In this document: piece by piece, positions 9,401-20,150 of the stretch
Layout: each line of letters opens with the position of its first letter
How positions within the stretch are numbered: the first letter of the stretch is position 1
NCBI GenBank assembly: GCA_963580285.1
Contig: OY757017.1
Coordinates: 116,275,527 to 116,339,526, forward strand
DNA: 64,000 bases
Origin: Lucinisca nassula
Taxonomy: Eukaryota; Mollusca; Bivalvia; Lucinida; Lucinidae
Direction of reading: 5' to 3'
Notes under the pieces: model-generated
Seen by the model: only the letters and a program-made list of their open reading frames with translations
Databases searched by the model: none
What the model was told of the DNA's origin: nothing
Made by a program: the position numbers and the translations under genes

Positions 9401-12400
9401 GTAACCCGTTTGTGAAAATTGGTGATAGTGACTTAACCGCTTGGAATATTTAAACAATTTTTGGCATACTGATAGATATCAATGAGGTCTAACCAATGAA
9501 CTTGAGAAATATAACATTCCATTTAGTATAGCCTCGCCGAGGCGAAAAATGTGAAAATTTTCGAACTGCTTCTCCTCGGAAACCGTTGGGCCGATTGAAG
9601 TCAAATTTCATATGGAGCCTCTATGGGATGGGGGAAACCAAAATTTGCTCATGGGGTCCAGGTCACATGACCAAAATGGCCGCCAAGCCATATATGGTCT
9701 TTCTGGCTGTCCGTTCCTAACCCGTTTGTGAAAATTGGTGATAGTGACTTAACCGCTTGGAATATTTCAACAATTTTTGGCATACTGATAGATATCAATG
9801 AGATCTAACCAATGAACTTGCGAAATATTACATTCCATTCAGTATAGCCTCGCCGAGGCGAAAAATCCGTAACCCGTTTGTGAAAATTGGTGATAGTGAC
9901 CTAACCACTTGGAATATTTAAACAATTTTCGGCATACTGATAGATATCAATGAGATCTAACCAATGAACTTGCGATATATTACATTCCATTTAGTATAGC
10001 CTCGCCGAGGCGAAAAATGTGAAAATTTTCGAACTGCTTCTCCTCGGAAACCGTTGGGCCGATTGAAGTCAAATTTCATATGGAGCCTCTTTGGGATGGG
10101 GGAAACCAAAATTTGCTCATGGGGTCCAGGTCACATGACCAAAATGGCCGCCAAGCCATGTTTGGTCTGTCTGTCTGTCCGTCCGTAACCCGTTTGTGAA
10201 AATTGGTGATAGTGACTTAACCGCTTGGAATATTTAAACAATTTGTGGCATACTGATAGATATCAATGAGATCTAACCAATGAACTTGCGAAATATTACA
10301 TTCCATTTAGTATAGCCTCGTCGAGGCGAAGAATCCGTAACCCGATTGTGAAAATTGGTGATAGTGACTTAACCGCTTGGAATATTTAAACAATTTTTGG
10401 CATACTGATAGATATCAATGAGACCTAACCAATGAACTTGGATGTATTACATTCTATTAAGTATAGCCTCGCCGAGGCGAAAAATGTGAAAATTTTCGAA
10501 CTCGGCTTCTCCTCGAAAACCGTTGGGCCGATTGAAGTCAAATTTCATATGGCGCCTCTATGGGATGGGGAAACCAAACTTTGCTCATGGGGTCCAGGTC
10601 ACATGACCAAAATGGCCGCCAAGCCATATATGGTCTGTCTGTCTGTCCGTCCGTAACCCGTTTGTGAAAATCGGTGATAGTGACTTAACCACTTGGAATA
10701 TTCAAACAATTTTTGGCATGCTGATAGATATCAATGAGATCTAACCAAAAAACTGGCGAAATATTACATTCCATTTAGTATAGCCTTGCTGAGGCGAAAA
10801 TACCGTAACCCGATTGTGAAAATTGGTGATAGTGACTTAACCGCTTGGAATATTTAAACAATTTTTGGCATACTGATAGATATCAATAATATCTAACCAA
10901 TGAACTTGAGAAATATAACATTCCATTTAGTATAGCCTCGCAAAGGCGAAAAATGTGAAAATTTTCGAACTGCTTCTCCTCGGAAACCGTTGGGCCGATT
11001 GAAGAAAAATTTCATATGGAGCCTCTATGGGATGGGGGAAACCAAAATTTGCTCATGGGGTCCAGGTCACATGACCAAAATGGCCGCCAAGCCATATATG
11101 GTCTGTCTGTCTGTCCGTCCGTAACCCGTTTGTGAAAATTGGTGATAGTGACTGAACCGCTCGGAATATTTCAACAATTTTTGGCATACTGATAGATATC
11201 AATGAGATATAACCAATGAACATGCGAAATAATACATTCCATTTTGTATAGCCTCGCCGAGGCGAAAAATCCGTGACCCGTTTGTAAAAATTGGTGATAG
11301 TGACCTAACCGCTTGGAATATTTAAACAATTTTTGGCATACTGATAGGTATCAATGAGGTCTAACCAATGAACTTGCGATATATTACATTCCATTTAGTA
11401 TAGCCTCGCCGAGGCGAAAAATGTGAAAATTTTCGAACTGCTTCTCCTCGGAAACCGTTGGGCCGATTGAAGGCAAATTTCATATGGAGCCTCTATGGGA
11501 TGGGGGAAACCAGAATTTGCTCATGGGGTCACATGACCAAAATGGCCGCCAAGCCATGTTTGGTCTGTCTGTCTGTCCGTCCGTAACCCGTTTGTGAAAA
11601 TTGGTGATAGTGACTTAACCGCTTGGAATATTTAAACAATTTTTGGCATACTGATAGATATCAATGAGATCTAACCAATGAACTTGCGAAATATTACATT
11701 ACATTTAGTATAGCCTCGCCGAGGCGAAAAATCCGTAACCCGATTGTGAAAATTGGTGATAGTGACTTAACCGCTTGGAATATTTAAACAATTTTCGGCA
11801 TACTGATAGATATCAATGAGATCTAACCAATGAACTTGGAAATATTACATTCCATTCAGTATAGCCTCGCCGAGGCGAAAAATGTGAAAATTTTCGAACT
11901 GCTTCTCCTCGGAAACCGTTGGGCCGATTGAAGTCAAATTTCATATGGAGCCTCTATGGGATGGGGGAAACCAAACTTTGCTCATGGGGTCCAGGTCACA
12001 TGACCAAAATGGCCGCCAAGCCATATATGGTCTGTCTGTCTGTCCGTCCGTAACCCGTTTGTGAAAATTGGTGATAGTGACTTAACCGCTTGGAATATTT
12101 AAACAATTTTGGCATGCTGAAAGAAATCAATGAGATCTAACCAATGAATTTGCGAAATATTACATTCCATTTAGTATAGCCTTGCCGAGGCGAAAAATCC
12201 GTAACCCGATTGTGAAAATTGGTGATAGTGACTTAACCGCTTGGAATATTTAAACAATTTTTGGCATACTGATAGATATCAATGAGATCTAACCAATGAT
12301 TTTGCGAAATATTACATTCCATTTAGTATAGCCTCGCCGAGGCGAAAAATGTGAAAATTTTCGAACTGCTTCTCCTCGGAAACCGTTGGGCCGATTGAAG

Positions 12401-13468
12401 TCAAATTTCATATGGAGCCTCTATTGGATGGGGGAAACCAAAATTTGCTCATGGGGTCCAGGTCACATGACCAAAATGGCCGCCAAGCCATATATGGTCT
12501 GTCTGTCCGTCCGTAACCCGTTTGTGAAAATTGGTGATAGTGACTTAACCGCTTGAATATTGGTGTATACTAAAGTATAAGATATTTTTTTGTTCTTACG
12601 ATAAGGCGCATTTATTGGGGGAACCGTTTTAAACAATTTTTGGCATACTGATAGATATCAATGAGAGCTAACCAATGAACTTGCGAAATATTACATTCCA
12701 TTTAGTATAGCCTCGCCGAGGCGAAAAATGTGAACATTTTCGGACTGCTTCTTCTCGGAAACCGTTGGGCCGATTGAAGTCAAATTTCATATGGAGCCTC
12801 TATGGGATGGAGGAAACCAACATTTGCTCATGGAGTCCAGGTCACATGACCAAAATGGCCGCCAAGCCATATATGGTCTGTCTGTCTGTCTGTCCGTCCG
12901 TAACCCGTTTGTGAAAATTGGTGATAGTGACTTAACCGCTTGGAATATTTAAACAATTTTGGCATACTGATAGATATCAATAAGATCTAACCAATGAACT
13001 TGCGAAATATTACATTCCATTTAGTATAGCCTCGCTGAGGCGAAAAATGTGAAAATTTTCGAACTGCTTCTTCTAGGAAACCGTTGGGCCGATTGAAGTC
13101 AAATTTCATATGGAGCCCCTATGGGATGGGGCTAATTAAAATTTGCTCATGGGGTCCAGCTGACGTGACCAAAATGGCCGCCAAGCCATATATGGTCTGT
13201 CTGTCTGTCTGTCCGTCCGTAACCCGTTTGTGAAAATTGGTGATAGTGACTTAACCTCTTGGAATATTTAAACAGTTTTTGGCATACCGATAGATATCAA
13301 TGAGATCTAACCAATGAACTTGCGAAATATTATATTCTATTTAGTATAGCGTCGCAGAGGCGAAAAAAAATGAAAATTTTCGAACTGCTTCTCTTCGGAA
13401 ACCGTTAGGCCGATTGAAGTCAACTTTCATATGGAGCTTCTATGGGATGGGGGAAACCAAAATTTGCA
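9401..13468 (+). repeat. Higher-order satellite array (152 + 315 bp)
   Basis: Module a (about 152 bp) runs from CCGTAACCCGTTTGTG to GCCTCGCCGAGGCGAAAAAT; module b (about 165 bp) from GTGAAAATTTTCGAACTGC to GGTCTGTCTGTCTGTCCGT. Starts of CCGTAACCC at about 9401, 9716, 9869, 10186, 10336, 10652, 10804, 11120, 11272, 11582, 11734, 12050, 12199 and 12513 give strictly alternating steps of about 315 and 152 bp: the repeat is a+b then a. After 12560 only a+b units occur. Each module b ends in a CTGT/CCGT microsatellite. Confidence 0.93.
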
Positions 13469-13660
13469 TATGTATGTGGATGCATGGCAGTTTTCGGATG
13501 TGTAGTTTAGTTCAACATTCCATACATTTGGAGACTGTATTTTGTAAATAATTTTTGTTGTCTAACTTTAAGAGGGCCACGTGGAAGATTAGTGTATAGC
13601 TAAATGTGTTTACCCTCATTGAATAAAATCGATTATTATTATTATTATTATTTTTATTAT
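13469..13660 (+). repeat. Array break with SINE family D tail
   Basis: The array stops inside module b and is replaced by unrelated sequence, then from 13571 by the 3' part of a family D SINE (GAGGGCCACGTGGAAGATTAG, then a (TTA)n tail). The second TGCACGACCCGC end begins immediately after the TTATTAT tail, consistent with insertion at a T|T site. Confidence 0.7.
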
Positions 13661-15928
13661 TGCACGACCCGCAGAAAAAGCGACCGACTGAAGTCGGTTG
13701 ATTTTCTAAGAGTGTCCTAAAATCACCGTGTCATTCTGTCATTCTGTCAGTCTGTCAGTCCGTCCGTAACCCGTTTGTGAAAATTGGTGATAGTGACTTA
13801 ACCGCTTGGAATATTTAAACAATTTTTGGCATACCGATAGATATCAATGAGATCTAACCAATGAACTTGCGAAATATTACATTCCATTTAGTATAGCCTC
13901 GCCGAGGCGAAAAATGTGAAAATGTTCGAACTCAGCTTCTCCTCGGAAACTGTTGGGCCGATTGAAGTCAAATTTCATATGGAGCCTCTATGGGATGGGG
14001 GAAACCAAAATTTGCCCATGGGGTCCAGGTAATATGACCAAAATGGCCGCCAAGCCATATATGGTCTGTCTGTCTGTCCGTCCGTAACCCGTTTGTGAAA
14101 ATTTGTGATAGTGACTTAACACCTTGGAATATTTAAACAATTTTTGGCTTACTGATAGATATCAATGAGATCTAACCAATGAATTTGCGAAATATTACAT
14201 TCCATTTAGTATAGCCTCGCCGAGGCGAAAAATGTGAAAATTTTCGAACTGCTTCTCCTCGGGCCGATTGAAGTCAAATTTCATATGGAGCCTCTATGGG
14301 ATAGGGGAAACCAAAATTTGCTCATTGGGTCCAGGTCACATGACAAAAATGGCCGCCAAGCCATATATGGTAAAAACCCTTCAAAAATAGTCTTCTCCAG
14401 AACCACTGGGCAGATTTTCACGAAACTTGATAAATAGCATCTGGGACGTAGGCCCATCATAAATTGCTAAAATGGACCCTGGGTTGACCTCGACCTGCTT
14501 TGTGCCTAGGTCAAACTTTGACACATATGCTTTTGTATTGGAAAAGTGAGAATGCATTTTATCCTGCAAACGATTCAGAATACAATACTAAAGTATAAGA
14601 TATTTTTTTGTTCTTACGATAAGGCGCATTTATTGGGGGAACCGTTTTAAACAATTTTTGGCATACTGATAGATATCAATGAGAGCTAACCAATGAACTT
14701 GCGAAATATTACATTCCATTTAGTATAGCCTCGCCGAGGCGAAAAATGTGAAAAAATGTGAAAATTTTCGAACTGCTTCTTCTCGGAAACCGTTGGGCCG
14801 ATTGAAGTCAAATTTCATATGGAGCCTCTATGGGATGGATGAAACCAACATTTGCTCATGGAGTCCAGGTCACATGACCAAAATGGCCACCAAGCCATAT
14901 ATGGTCTGTCTGTCTGTCTGTCCGTCCGTAACCCGTTTGTGAAAATTGGTGATAGTGACTTAACCGCTTGGAATATTTAAACAATTTTGGCATACTGATA
15001 GATATCAATAAGATCTAACCAATGAACTTGCGAAATATTACATTCCATTTAGTATAGCCTCGCTGAGGCGAAAAATGTGAAAATTTTCGAACTGCTTCTG
15101 CTCGGAAACCGTTGGGCCGATTGAAGTCAAATTTCATATGGAGCCCCTATGGGATGGGGCTAATTAAAATTTGCTCATGGGGTCCAGCTGACGTGACCAA
15201 AATGGCCGCCAAGCCATATATGGTCTGTCTGTCTGTCTGTCCGCCCGTAACCCGTTTGTGAAAATTGGTGATAGTGACTTAACCGCTTGGAATATTTAAA
15301 CAATTTTTGGCATACCGATAGATATCAATGAGATCTAACCAATGAACTTGCGAAATATTATATTCCATTTAGTATAGCGTCGCAGAGGCGAAAAATGTGA
15401 AAATTTTCGAACTGCTTCTCCTCGGAAACCGTTAGGCCGATTGAAGTCAACTTTCATATGGAGCTTCTATGGAATGGGAGAAACCAAAATTTGCTCATGG
15501 GGTCCAGGTCATAAGACCAAAATAGCCGCCAAGCCATATATGGTAAAAACGCTTCAAAAATAGACTTCTCCAGAACCACTGGGCAGATTTCCACGAAACG
15601 TGATAAATGGCATCTGGGACGTAGGCCCATCATAAATTGCTAAAATGCTGACCCTGGGTTGACCTTGACGTTCTTTGTGCCTAGGTCAAACTTTGACACA
15701 TATGCTTTTGTATTGGAAAATGTGAGAATGCATTTTATCTTGCAAACGATTAAGAATACAGTACTAAAGTATAAGATATATTTTTGCTCCTTACGATAAG
15801 GCGCATTTATTGGGGGAACCGTTTTAGGTCCAGGTCACATGACCAAAATGGCCGCCATACCCATATATGGTAACACTCATAAAGCTAAACGCATCCGGCG
15901 GGTCGTGCACTTCAGCTGAAGCACTGGT
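13661..15928 (+). mobile_element. Second, nested HINE-like element
   Basis: Starts with the same 5' end as at 9284 (TGCACGACCCGCAGAAAAAG) and shares the single 3' end at 15928. It carries a+b units and two copies of a further ~270-bp module (14371-14650 and 15543-15828, with CAAACTTTGACACATATGC); the tail of that module also appears alone at 12562-12632. Confidence 0.6.
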
Positions 15929-16264
15929 TTCTTCGTTTGAATCGCCTGAGTCGCCTGCAGGTTACCACCTATTTAGAATGGTCTCAGATTGACCTGTTTA
16001 TTTTTGTTACGACGTCTGTTATTGGGTTTGTCCGCCCTTGCTGGACACTAACCGACAGCGTCGTACCAGTACCTGCTGCTATTTTGCAGGGAGCAGCAGG
16101 TCACCACACATTGTTGTGCCTTTCAATATACTTTCATTGTTCCGTCACTTTGTTGTGTGAATTCGTTACAACTTGACCTGCTGCTGAATAGTGCTCGTTT
16201 TTCAGGGTTTTTATATCTACGAATACTACCGGAAAATCATGCAAACTCATATTAGCTCGCTAAG
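15929..16264. mobile_element. LTR-like block, right half
   Basis: Continuation of the block left at 9283, colinear with 24835-25170 and ending CTCGCTAAGATCGTGGCGAGG in both copies. After it the two copies diverge: here a protease-coding fragment follows. Confidence 0.65.
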
Positions 16265-16269
16265 ATCGT

Positions 16270-16428
16270 GGCGAGGAACCTTAAGTTTTCTGTAAGGCTT
16301 CTCATCCTGCCTAGTTTGAGACCTAGTTACAGTCGCAGCTGAGAAATGAGACATATCGGGAAGTTTTGATCCATCAATGTTACCGATAACCAAATCGTAA
16401 AACGTATCATCCATACACAAAGCTTCAA
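16270..16428 (-). pseudogene. LTR-retrotransposon protease, distal fragment
   Basis: Minus-strand reading, without an ATG, includes DLVIGNIDGSKLPDMSHFS and, further on, EKPYRKLKV. I recognise this from memory as the stretch after the protease in molluscan Ty3-type polyproteins. It lies on the far side of the 383-bp array from the DTG fragment (18491-18747) and reads in the same direction, so the array split one protease region. Downstream the frame is cut by the LTR-like block; no polymerase or integrase domain remains. Confidence 0.7.
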
Positions 16429-16470
16429 TTGTAGTACGTTTCCTCTGGCTTTCCTTGCCGGATCATTACA

Positions 16471-16516
16471 GGGTCACTGATGAGGCTTTATTAGCCGAAA
16501 CTACGTAGTATGGCCC
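16471..16516 (+). ncRNA. Hammerhead ribozyme, copy 1
   Basis: All conserved core parts are visible. Stem I: GGGTCA (16471-16476) pairs with TGGCCC (16511-16516), with one G-U pair. Core box CTGATGA is 16477-16483. Stem II: GGCT/AGCC with loop TTATT (16484-16496). Core box GAAA is 16497-16500. Stem III: ACTAC/GTAGT (16500-16509), with essentially no loop. The unpaired base before the cut is A16510, so cleavage is expected between 16510 and 16511. Stem I is open, so this is type I. The short loopless stem III may favour dimeric pairing between neighbouring copies, as proposed for other minimal hammerheads. Confidence 0.93.
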
Positions 16517-16853
16517 ATCTTCTTTCTTATGAATGTTTTCATTGCTCTTAAAGGAACTCATTTTTTATTTTTATTTGCCTTCACTGCAGCTGGTGTTGTG
16601 CCGTGTGGCGGCGGTAAAACGTCTCCCCGTACATCAACCATAGTGCAGTTTACATTTTACTTTTGGTCCTTTGAGATCATCGTGAATATTCTGAGAAATC
16701 AGAAATAAATCATCATTGGTTTAGACTCATTCTAGACAGGTTTTTAATTATTTGGAACCCCTTTGGATTTATATCAGTCTTTGAATCGACTGCCTATTCG
16801 AATTCGCAAAATTGTAGTACGTTTCCTCTGGCTTTCCTTGCCGGATCATTACA

Positions 16854-16899
16854 GGGTCACTGATGAGGCTTTATTAGCCGAAACTACGTAGTATGGCCC
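16854..16899 (+). ncRNA. Hammerhead ribozyme, copy 2
   Basis: Identical to copy 1 over the core; CTGATGA at 16860-16866, predicted cleavage after 16893. Confidence 0.93.
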
Positions 16900-17236
16900 A
16901 TCTTCTTTCTTATGAATGTTTTCATTGCTCTTAAAGGAACTCATTTTTTATTTTTATTTGCCTTCACTGCAGCTGGTGTTGTGCCGTGTGGCGGCGGTAA
17001 AACGTCTCCCCGTACATCAACCATAGTGCAGTTTACATTTTACTTTTGGTCCTTTGAGATCATCGTGAATATTCTGAGAAATCAGAAATAAATCATCATT
17101 GGTTTAGACTCATTCTAGACAGGTTTTTAATTATTTGGAACCCTTTTGGATTTATATCAGTCTTTGAATCGACTGCCTATTCGAATTCGCAAAATTGTAG
17201 TACGTTTCCTCTGGCTTTCCTTGCCGGATCATTACA

Positions 17237-17282
17237 GGGTCACTGATGAGGCTTTATTAGCCGAAACTACGTAGTATGGCCC
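17237..17282 (+). ncRNA. Hammerhead ribozyme, copy 3
   Basis: Identical to copy 1 over the core; predicted cleavage after 17276. Confidence 0.93.
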
Positions 17283-17619
17283 ATCTTCTTTCTTATGAAT
17301 GTTTTCATTGCTCTTAAAGGAACTCATTTTTTATTTTTATTTGCCTTCACTGCAGCTGGTGTTGTGCCGTGTGGCGGCGGTAAAACGTCTCCCCGTACAT
17401 CAACCATAGTGCAGTTTACATTTTACTTTTGGTCCTTTGAGATCATCGTGAATATTCTGAGAAATCAGAAATAAATCATCATTGGTTTAGACTCATTCTA
17501 GACAGGTTTTTAATTATTTGGAACCCTTTTGGATTTATATCAGTCTTTGAATCGACTGCCTATTCGAATTCGCAAAATTGTAGTACGTTTCCTCTGGCTT
17601 TCCTTGCCGGATCATTACA

Positions 17620-17665
17620 GGGTCACTGATGAGGCTTTATTAGCCGAAACTACGTAGTATGGCCC
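17620..17665 (+). ncRNA. Hammerhead ribozyme, copy 4
   Basis: Identical to copy 1 over the core; predicted cleavage after 17659. Confidence 0.93.
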
Positions 17666-18002
17666 ATCTTCTTTCTTATGAATGTTTTCATTGCTCTTAA
17701 AGGAACTCATTTTTTATTTTTATTTGCCTTCACTGCAGCTGGTGTTGTGCCGTGTGGCGGCGGTAAAACGTCTCCCCGTACATCAACCATAGTGCAGTTT
17801 ACATTTTACTTTTGGTCCTTTGAGATCATCGTGAATATTCTGAGAAATCAGAAATAAATCATCATTGGTTTAGACTCATTCTAGACAGGTTTTTAATTAT
17901 TTGGAACCCTTTTGGATTTATATCAGTCTTTGAATCGACTGCCTATTCGAATTCGCAAAATTGTAGTACGTTTCCTCTGGCTTTCCTTGCCGGATCATTA
18001 CA

Positions 18003-18048
18003 GGGTCACTGATGAGGCTTTATTAGCCGAAACTACGTAGTATGGCCC
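18003..18048 (+). ncRNA. Hammerhead ribozyme, copy 5
   Basis: Identical to copy 1 over the core; predicted cleavage after 18042. Confidence 0.93.
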
Positions 18049-18385
18049 ATCTTCTTTCTTATGAATGTTTTCATTGCTCTTAAAGGAACTCATTTTTTAT
18101 TTTTATTTGCCTTCACTGCAGCTGGTGTTGTGCCGTGTGGCGGCGGTAAAACGTCTCCCCGTACATCAACCATAGTGCAGTTTACATTTTACTTTTGGTC
18201 CTTTGAGATCATCGTGAATATTCTGAGAAATCAGAAATAAATCATCATTGGTTTAGACTCATTCTAGACAGGTTTTTAATTATTTGGAACCCTTTTGGAT
18301 TTATATCAGTCTTTGAATCGACTGCCTATTCGAATTCGCAAAATTGTAGTACGTTTCCTCTGGCTTTCCTTGCCGGATCATTACA

Positions 18386-18431
18386 GGGTCACTGATGAGG
18401 CTTTATTAGCCGAAACTACGTAGTATGGCCC
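18386..18431 (+). ncRNA. Hammerhead ribozyme, copy 6
   Basis: Lies in the partial last unit but is complete; predicted cleavage after 18425. With six sites the array transcript would release five full 383-nt monomers. Confidence 0.93.
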
Positions 18432-18490
18432 ATCTTCTTTCTTATGAATGTTTTCATTGCTCTTAAAGGAACTCATTTTTTATTTTTATT

Positions 18491-18747
18491 TCCCAGTGAA
18501 AAAAAGGACTATCAATGTTAATCATTGCCAAAGGATACCTTTGTGTGGATTCATCAATCAACATAACATCTGATTCCTTCCCTATTAACTGCCTTCCCGA
18601 AACCAAACTTCTCCGAACGACACAGCCTGTACACCCAGTATCTCTTAATACAACCACCTTTTTATTATTAGCCAATCCTTGTGCCGTCGGTAACCTTGCC
18701 TTTAAGAAGTAACAGACACCTTCCCTAGTTTCCTTACTACACTCCAC
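18491..18747 (-). pseudogene. Retrotransposon aspartic protease, proximal part
   Basis: Minus-strand frame with the retropepsin active-site motif DTG inside VVLRDTGCTGCVVRRSLV (about residues 32-49 of the open frame), preceded by a cysteine-containing linker. The frame runs into the 383-bp array at 18490. A T run just before the break (about 18502-18509 read on the minus strand) appears to shift the frame. The protease would process Gag-Pol inside virus-like particles. It follows Gag in the same direction. Broken by insertion, so non-functional. Confidence 0.8.
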
Positions 18748-19112
18748 CTATCCGAAATCAAAGGATCACCAACCTTTTCTTCAAAAATACTTCCAATCTC
18801 ATCACCTTTCCTAGTTACTTCCGTTTGACAAAAGCTAACCTGGCGTGCTGCGCCACGTGGTGTGCCATTATTCGTACCGCGTCTGCGAAAAGACCCTCTA
18901 AAATTACCACGACCACATGTATAACCACGACCTACATTCTGCGTATTCTCATTCTTAACCTGAGAACCTTGAGTCTCTACGCGCGTGTTAAAATTTTCCT
19001 TAACACCGCTATCCCCATCTCCAGTTGCTCCTACCTCTGCTCTATATAACTGTTTTCTGTCGAGGTTCTTAAAACATTTAATTGTTAAATGCCCCTTACC
19101 GCATATGCTACA
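18748..19112 (-). pseudogene. Gag nucleocapsid zinc-knuckle region
   Basis: Minus-strand reading contains CSICGKGHLTIKC (19112-19074), a zinc knuckle of the form CX2CX3HX4C, one residue shorter than the usual CX2CX4HX4C. A glycine/arginine-rich stretch typical of nucleic-acid-binding nucleocapsids follows. It is out of frame with the upstream Gag core; the shift lies near the run of four G (19219-19222). Confidence 0.75.
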
Positions 19113-19678
19113 CTTGATATCCGATCTACCACTCGGTTTGTTAGAGTCAACTTTGGCCTGTTTACCCTGCGCTGCGCCTCTATTATCGCGTTGCCCCTTA
19201 TTAATGCAACTAAAGACACCCCGCGCGCTTCTGCAAACAAATCTGCCTCCCTAGCCATTTCATCTAAATTACCAAACTGTTTTGGCTTCAGATGTACATA
19301 CAGTTCTCTATTACATGACTCCAGGAACTGATCCCTTGCCATGAAATCAAAGACAGCCGGAAAAGTTTTTTCTATCTTTGCCATATTAAGCCATTTTTCT
19401 AAATAACTTCTCAATCTACTACTGAACTGTATGAACTTTTCTGATTTCTCGGGCCTACTATAACGAAACTGCTTCCTAAATCCGCGCTCTGCCATGTCAA
19501 AATTCTTTAATACAGCATCCTTTAACTTATCATAATCCGCCGCATCCTCATTTGACAACCGGTCATATACATCAAGTGCGCGCCCTTTGAGCAATGCACT
19601 TAAATACGCGGCCCAAACACTCTTATCCCATTCATTAGCCGTAGAATATTTCTCAAACCTAGATAAATAACTATCCAT
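19113..19678 (-). pseudogene. Retrotransposon Gag capsid core
   Basis: Starts MDSYLSRFEKY and contains WAAYLSALLKGRALDVYDRL and DQFLESCNRELYVHL, the signature of Ty3-type Gag capsid domains (SCAN-like helical fold) that I know from molluscan elements. About 150 residues are intact before the frameshift near 19220. It would assemble the particle that packages the element RNA. Upstream, in the same frame, a TGA (19718-19720) separates it from the coiled-coil N-terminal region. Confidence 0.85.
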
Positions 19679-19717
19679 TTTATCTTTACCCTCTTCAAAA
19701 TAAGGTAACTTAGGATC

Positions 19718-20150
19718 TCAGGCATGAGCCACATTCTTAGCTTTTCGCTTTTCAAATTCTAGCTCGAGCTTCGCTCTCTGCATTTCTAATTGGTTCCTTA
19801 ATTCTTGGTGCTGTAGCTCAAACCCATGTTTTATTTGTTCTAAATGGGCCTCACTAATCTCTTTTGCCTCCCTTTCACTTTGAATGCGTGCCATTTCAAG
19901 CTCCTTATTAACATTCAACATAGCTAGTTCATGTACCCTTTCCTTTTCTTTTTCTGCCCTTTCCTTTTCCTCCCTTTCCTTTTCCTCCCTTTCCTTTTCC
20001 TCCCTTTCCTTTTCCTTTTCTTCAGACCTTAACCTTTCCAAATACCTTTGCTCTTGCCTTTCTGCCCACTCAATATCTTGCTGCACCTTAACACAATTTT
20101 GTAAATCTCTCCCCTCTTAACCTAACTCCCATTTGCATTAAACGCTCCAT
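19718..20150 (-). pseudogene. Gag N-terminal coiled-coil region
   Basis: About 120 residues of charged coiled coil with tandem EREEKEREEKE heptad-like repeats (19950-20040), ending at an in-frame TGA. The most likely original start is the ATG at 20150-20148, which begins MERLMQMG and is linked to the coiled coil by a one-base shift near 20090. Such N-terminal coiled coils precede Gag in this family. The TGA could be a decayed codon or a readthrough stop; the nearby frameshifts favour decay. Confidence 0.75.

Larger units (their letters stand above)
9284..15928 (+). mobile_element. Helitron-like (HINE) tandem-repeat element
   Basis: The uninterrupted block at 24393-25170 serves as an empty site, fixing this ~6.6 kb insertion between 9283 and 15929. 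The left end starts TGCACGACCCGC. The inverted copy GCGGGTCGTGCA lies just inside the right end and is followed by the palindrome CTTCAGCTGAAG (15910-15921) and CACTGG(T). The flanks are T on both sides. Inverted repeats that are terminal on one side and subterminal on the other, a 3' hairpin, T|T insertion and a tandem-repeat core are the hallmarks I know for Helentron-associated elements. No Rep/helicase is encoded, so it is non-autonomous. A second left end at 13661 shows it is composite. Confidence 0.6.
16429..18490 (+). repeat. 383-bp ribozyme satellite (retrozyme-like array)
   Basis: Five complete units start at 16429, 16812, 17195, 17578 and 17961, exactly 383 bp apart, plus a 147-bp partial unit from 18344. 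The only difference I found by eye between units is one C/T in the run after GGAACCC. Each unit carries one hammerhead ribozyme in the same orientation, so a transcript across the array should cut itself into 383-nt monomers. The unit has no long open frame. The architecture matches the metazoan retrozymes described in the literature: small non-coding retroelements with hammerheads that yield circular RNAs. The array sits inside a retrotransposon protease gene with at most a very short target duplication. The near identity means recent amplification, or possibly assembly expansion. Confidence 0.93.

Noticed and set aside
16429..18490. CRISPR-like array
   Set aside because: Whole 383-bp units repeat without variable spacers in a eukaryotic genome; the hammerhead content explains it better.
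18463..18490. Last codons of the protease frame as true protein
   Set aside because: They are read from the 383-bp array after the junction at 18490.
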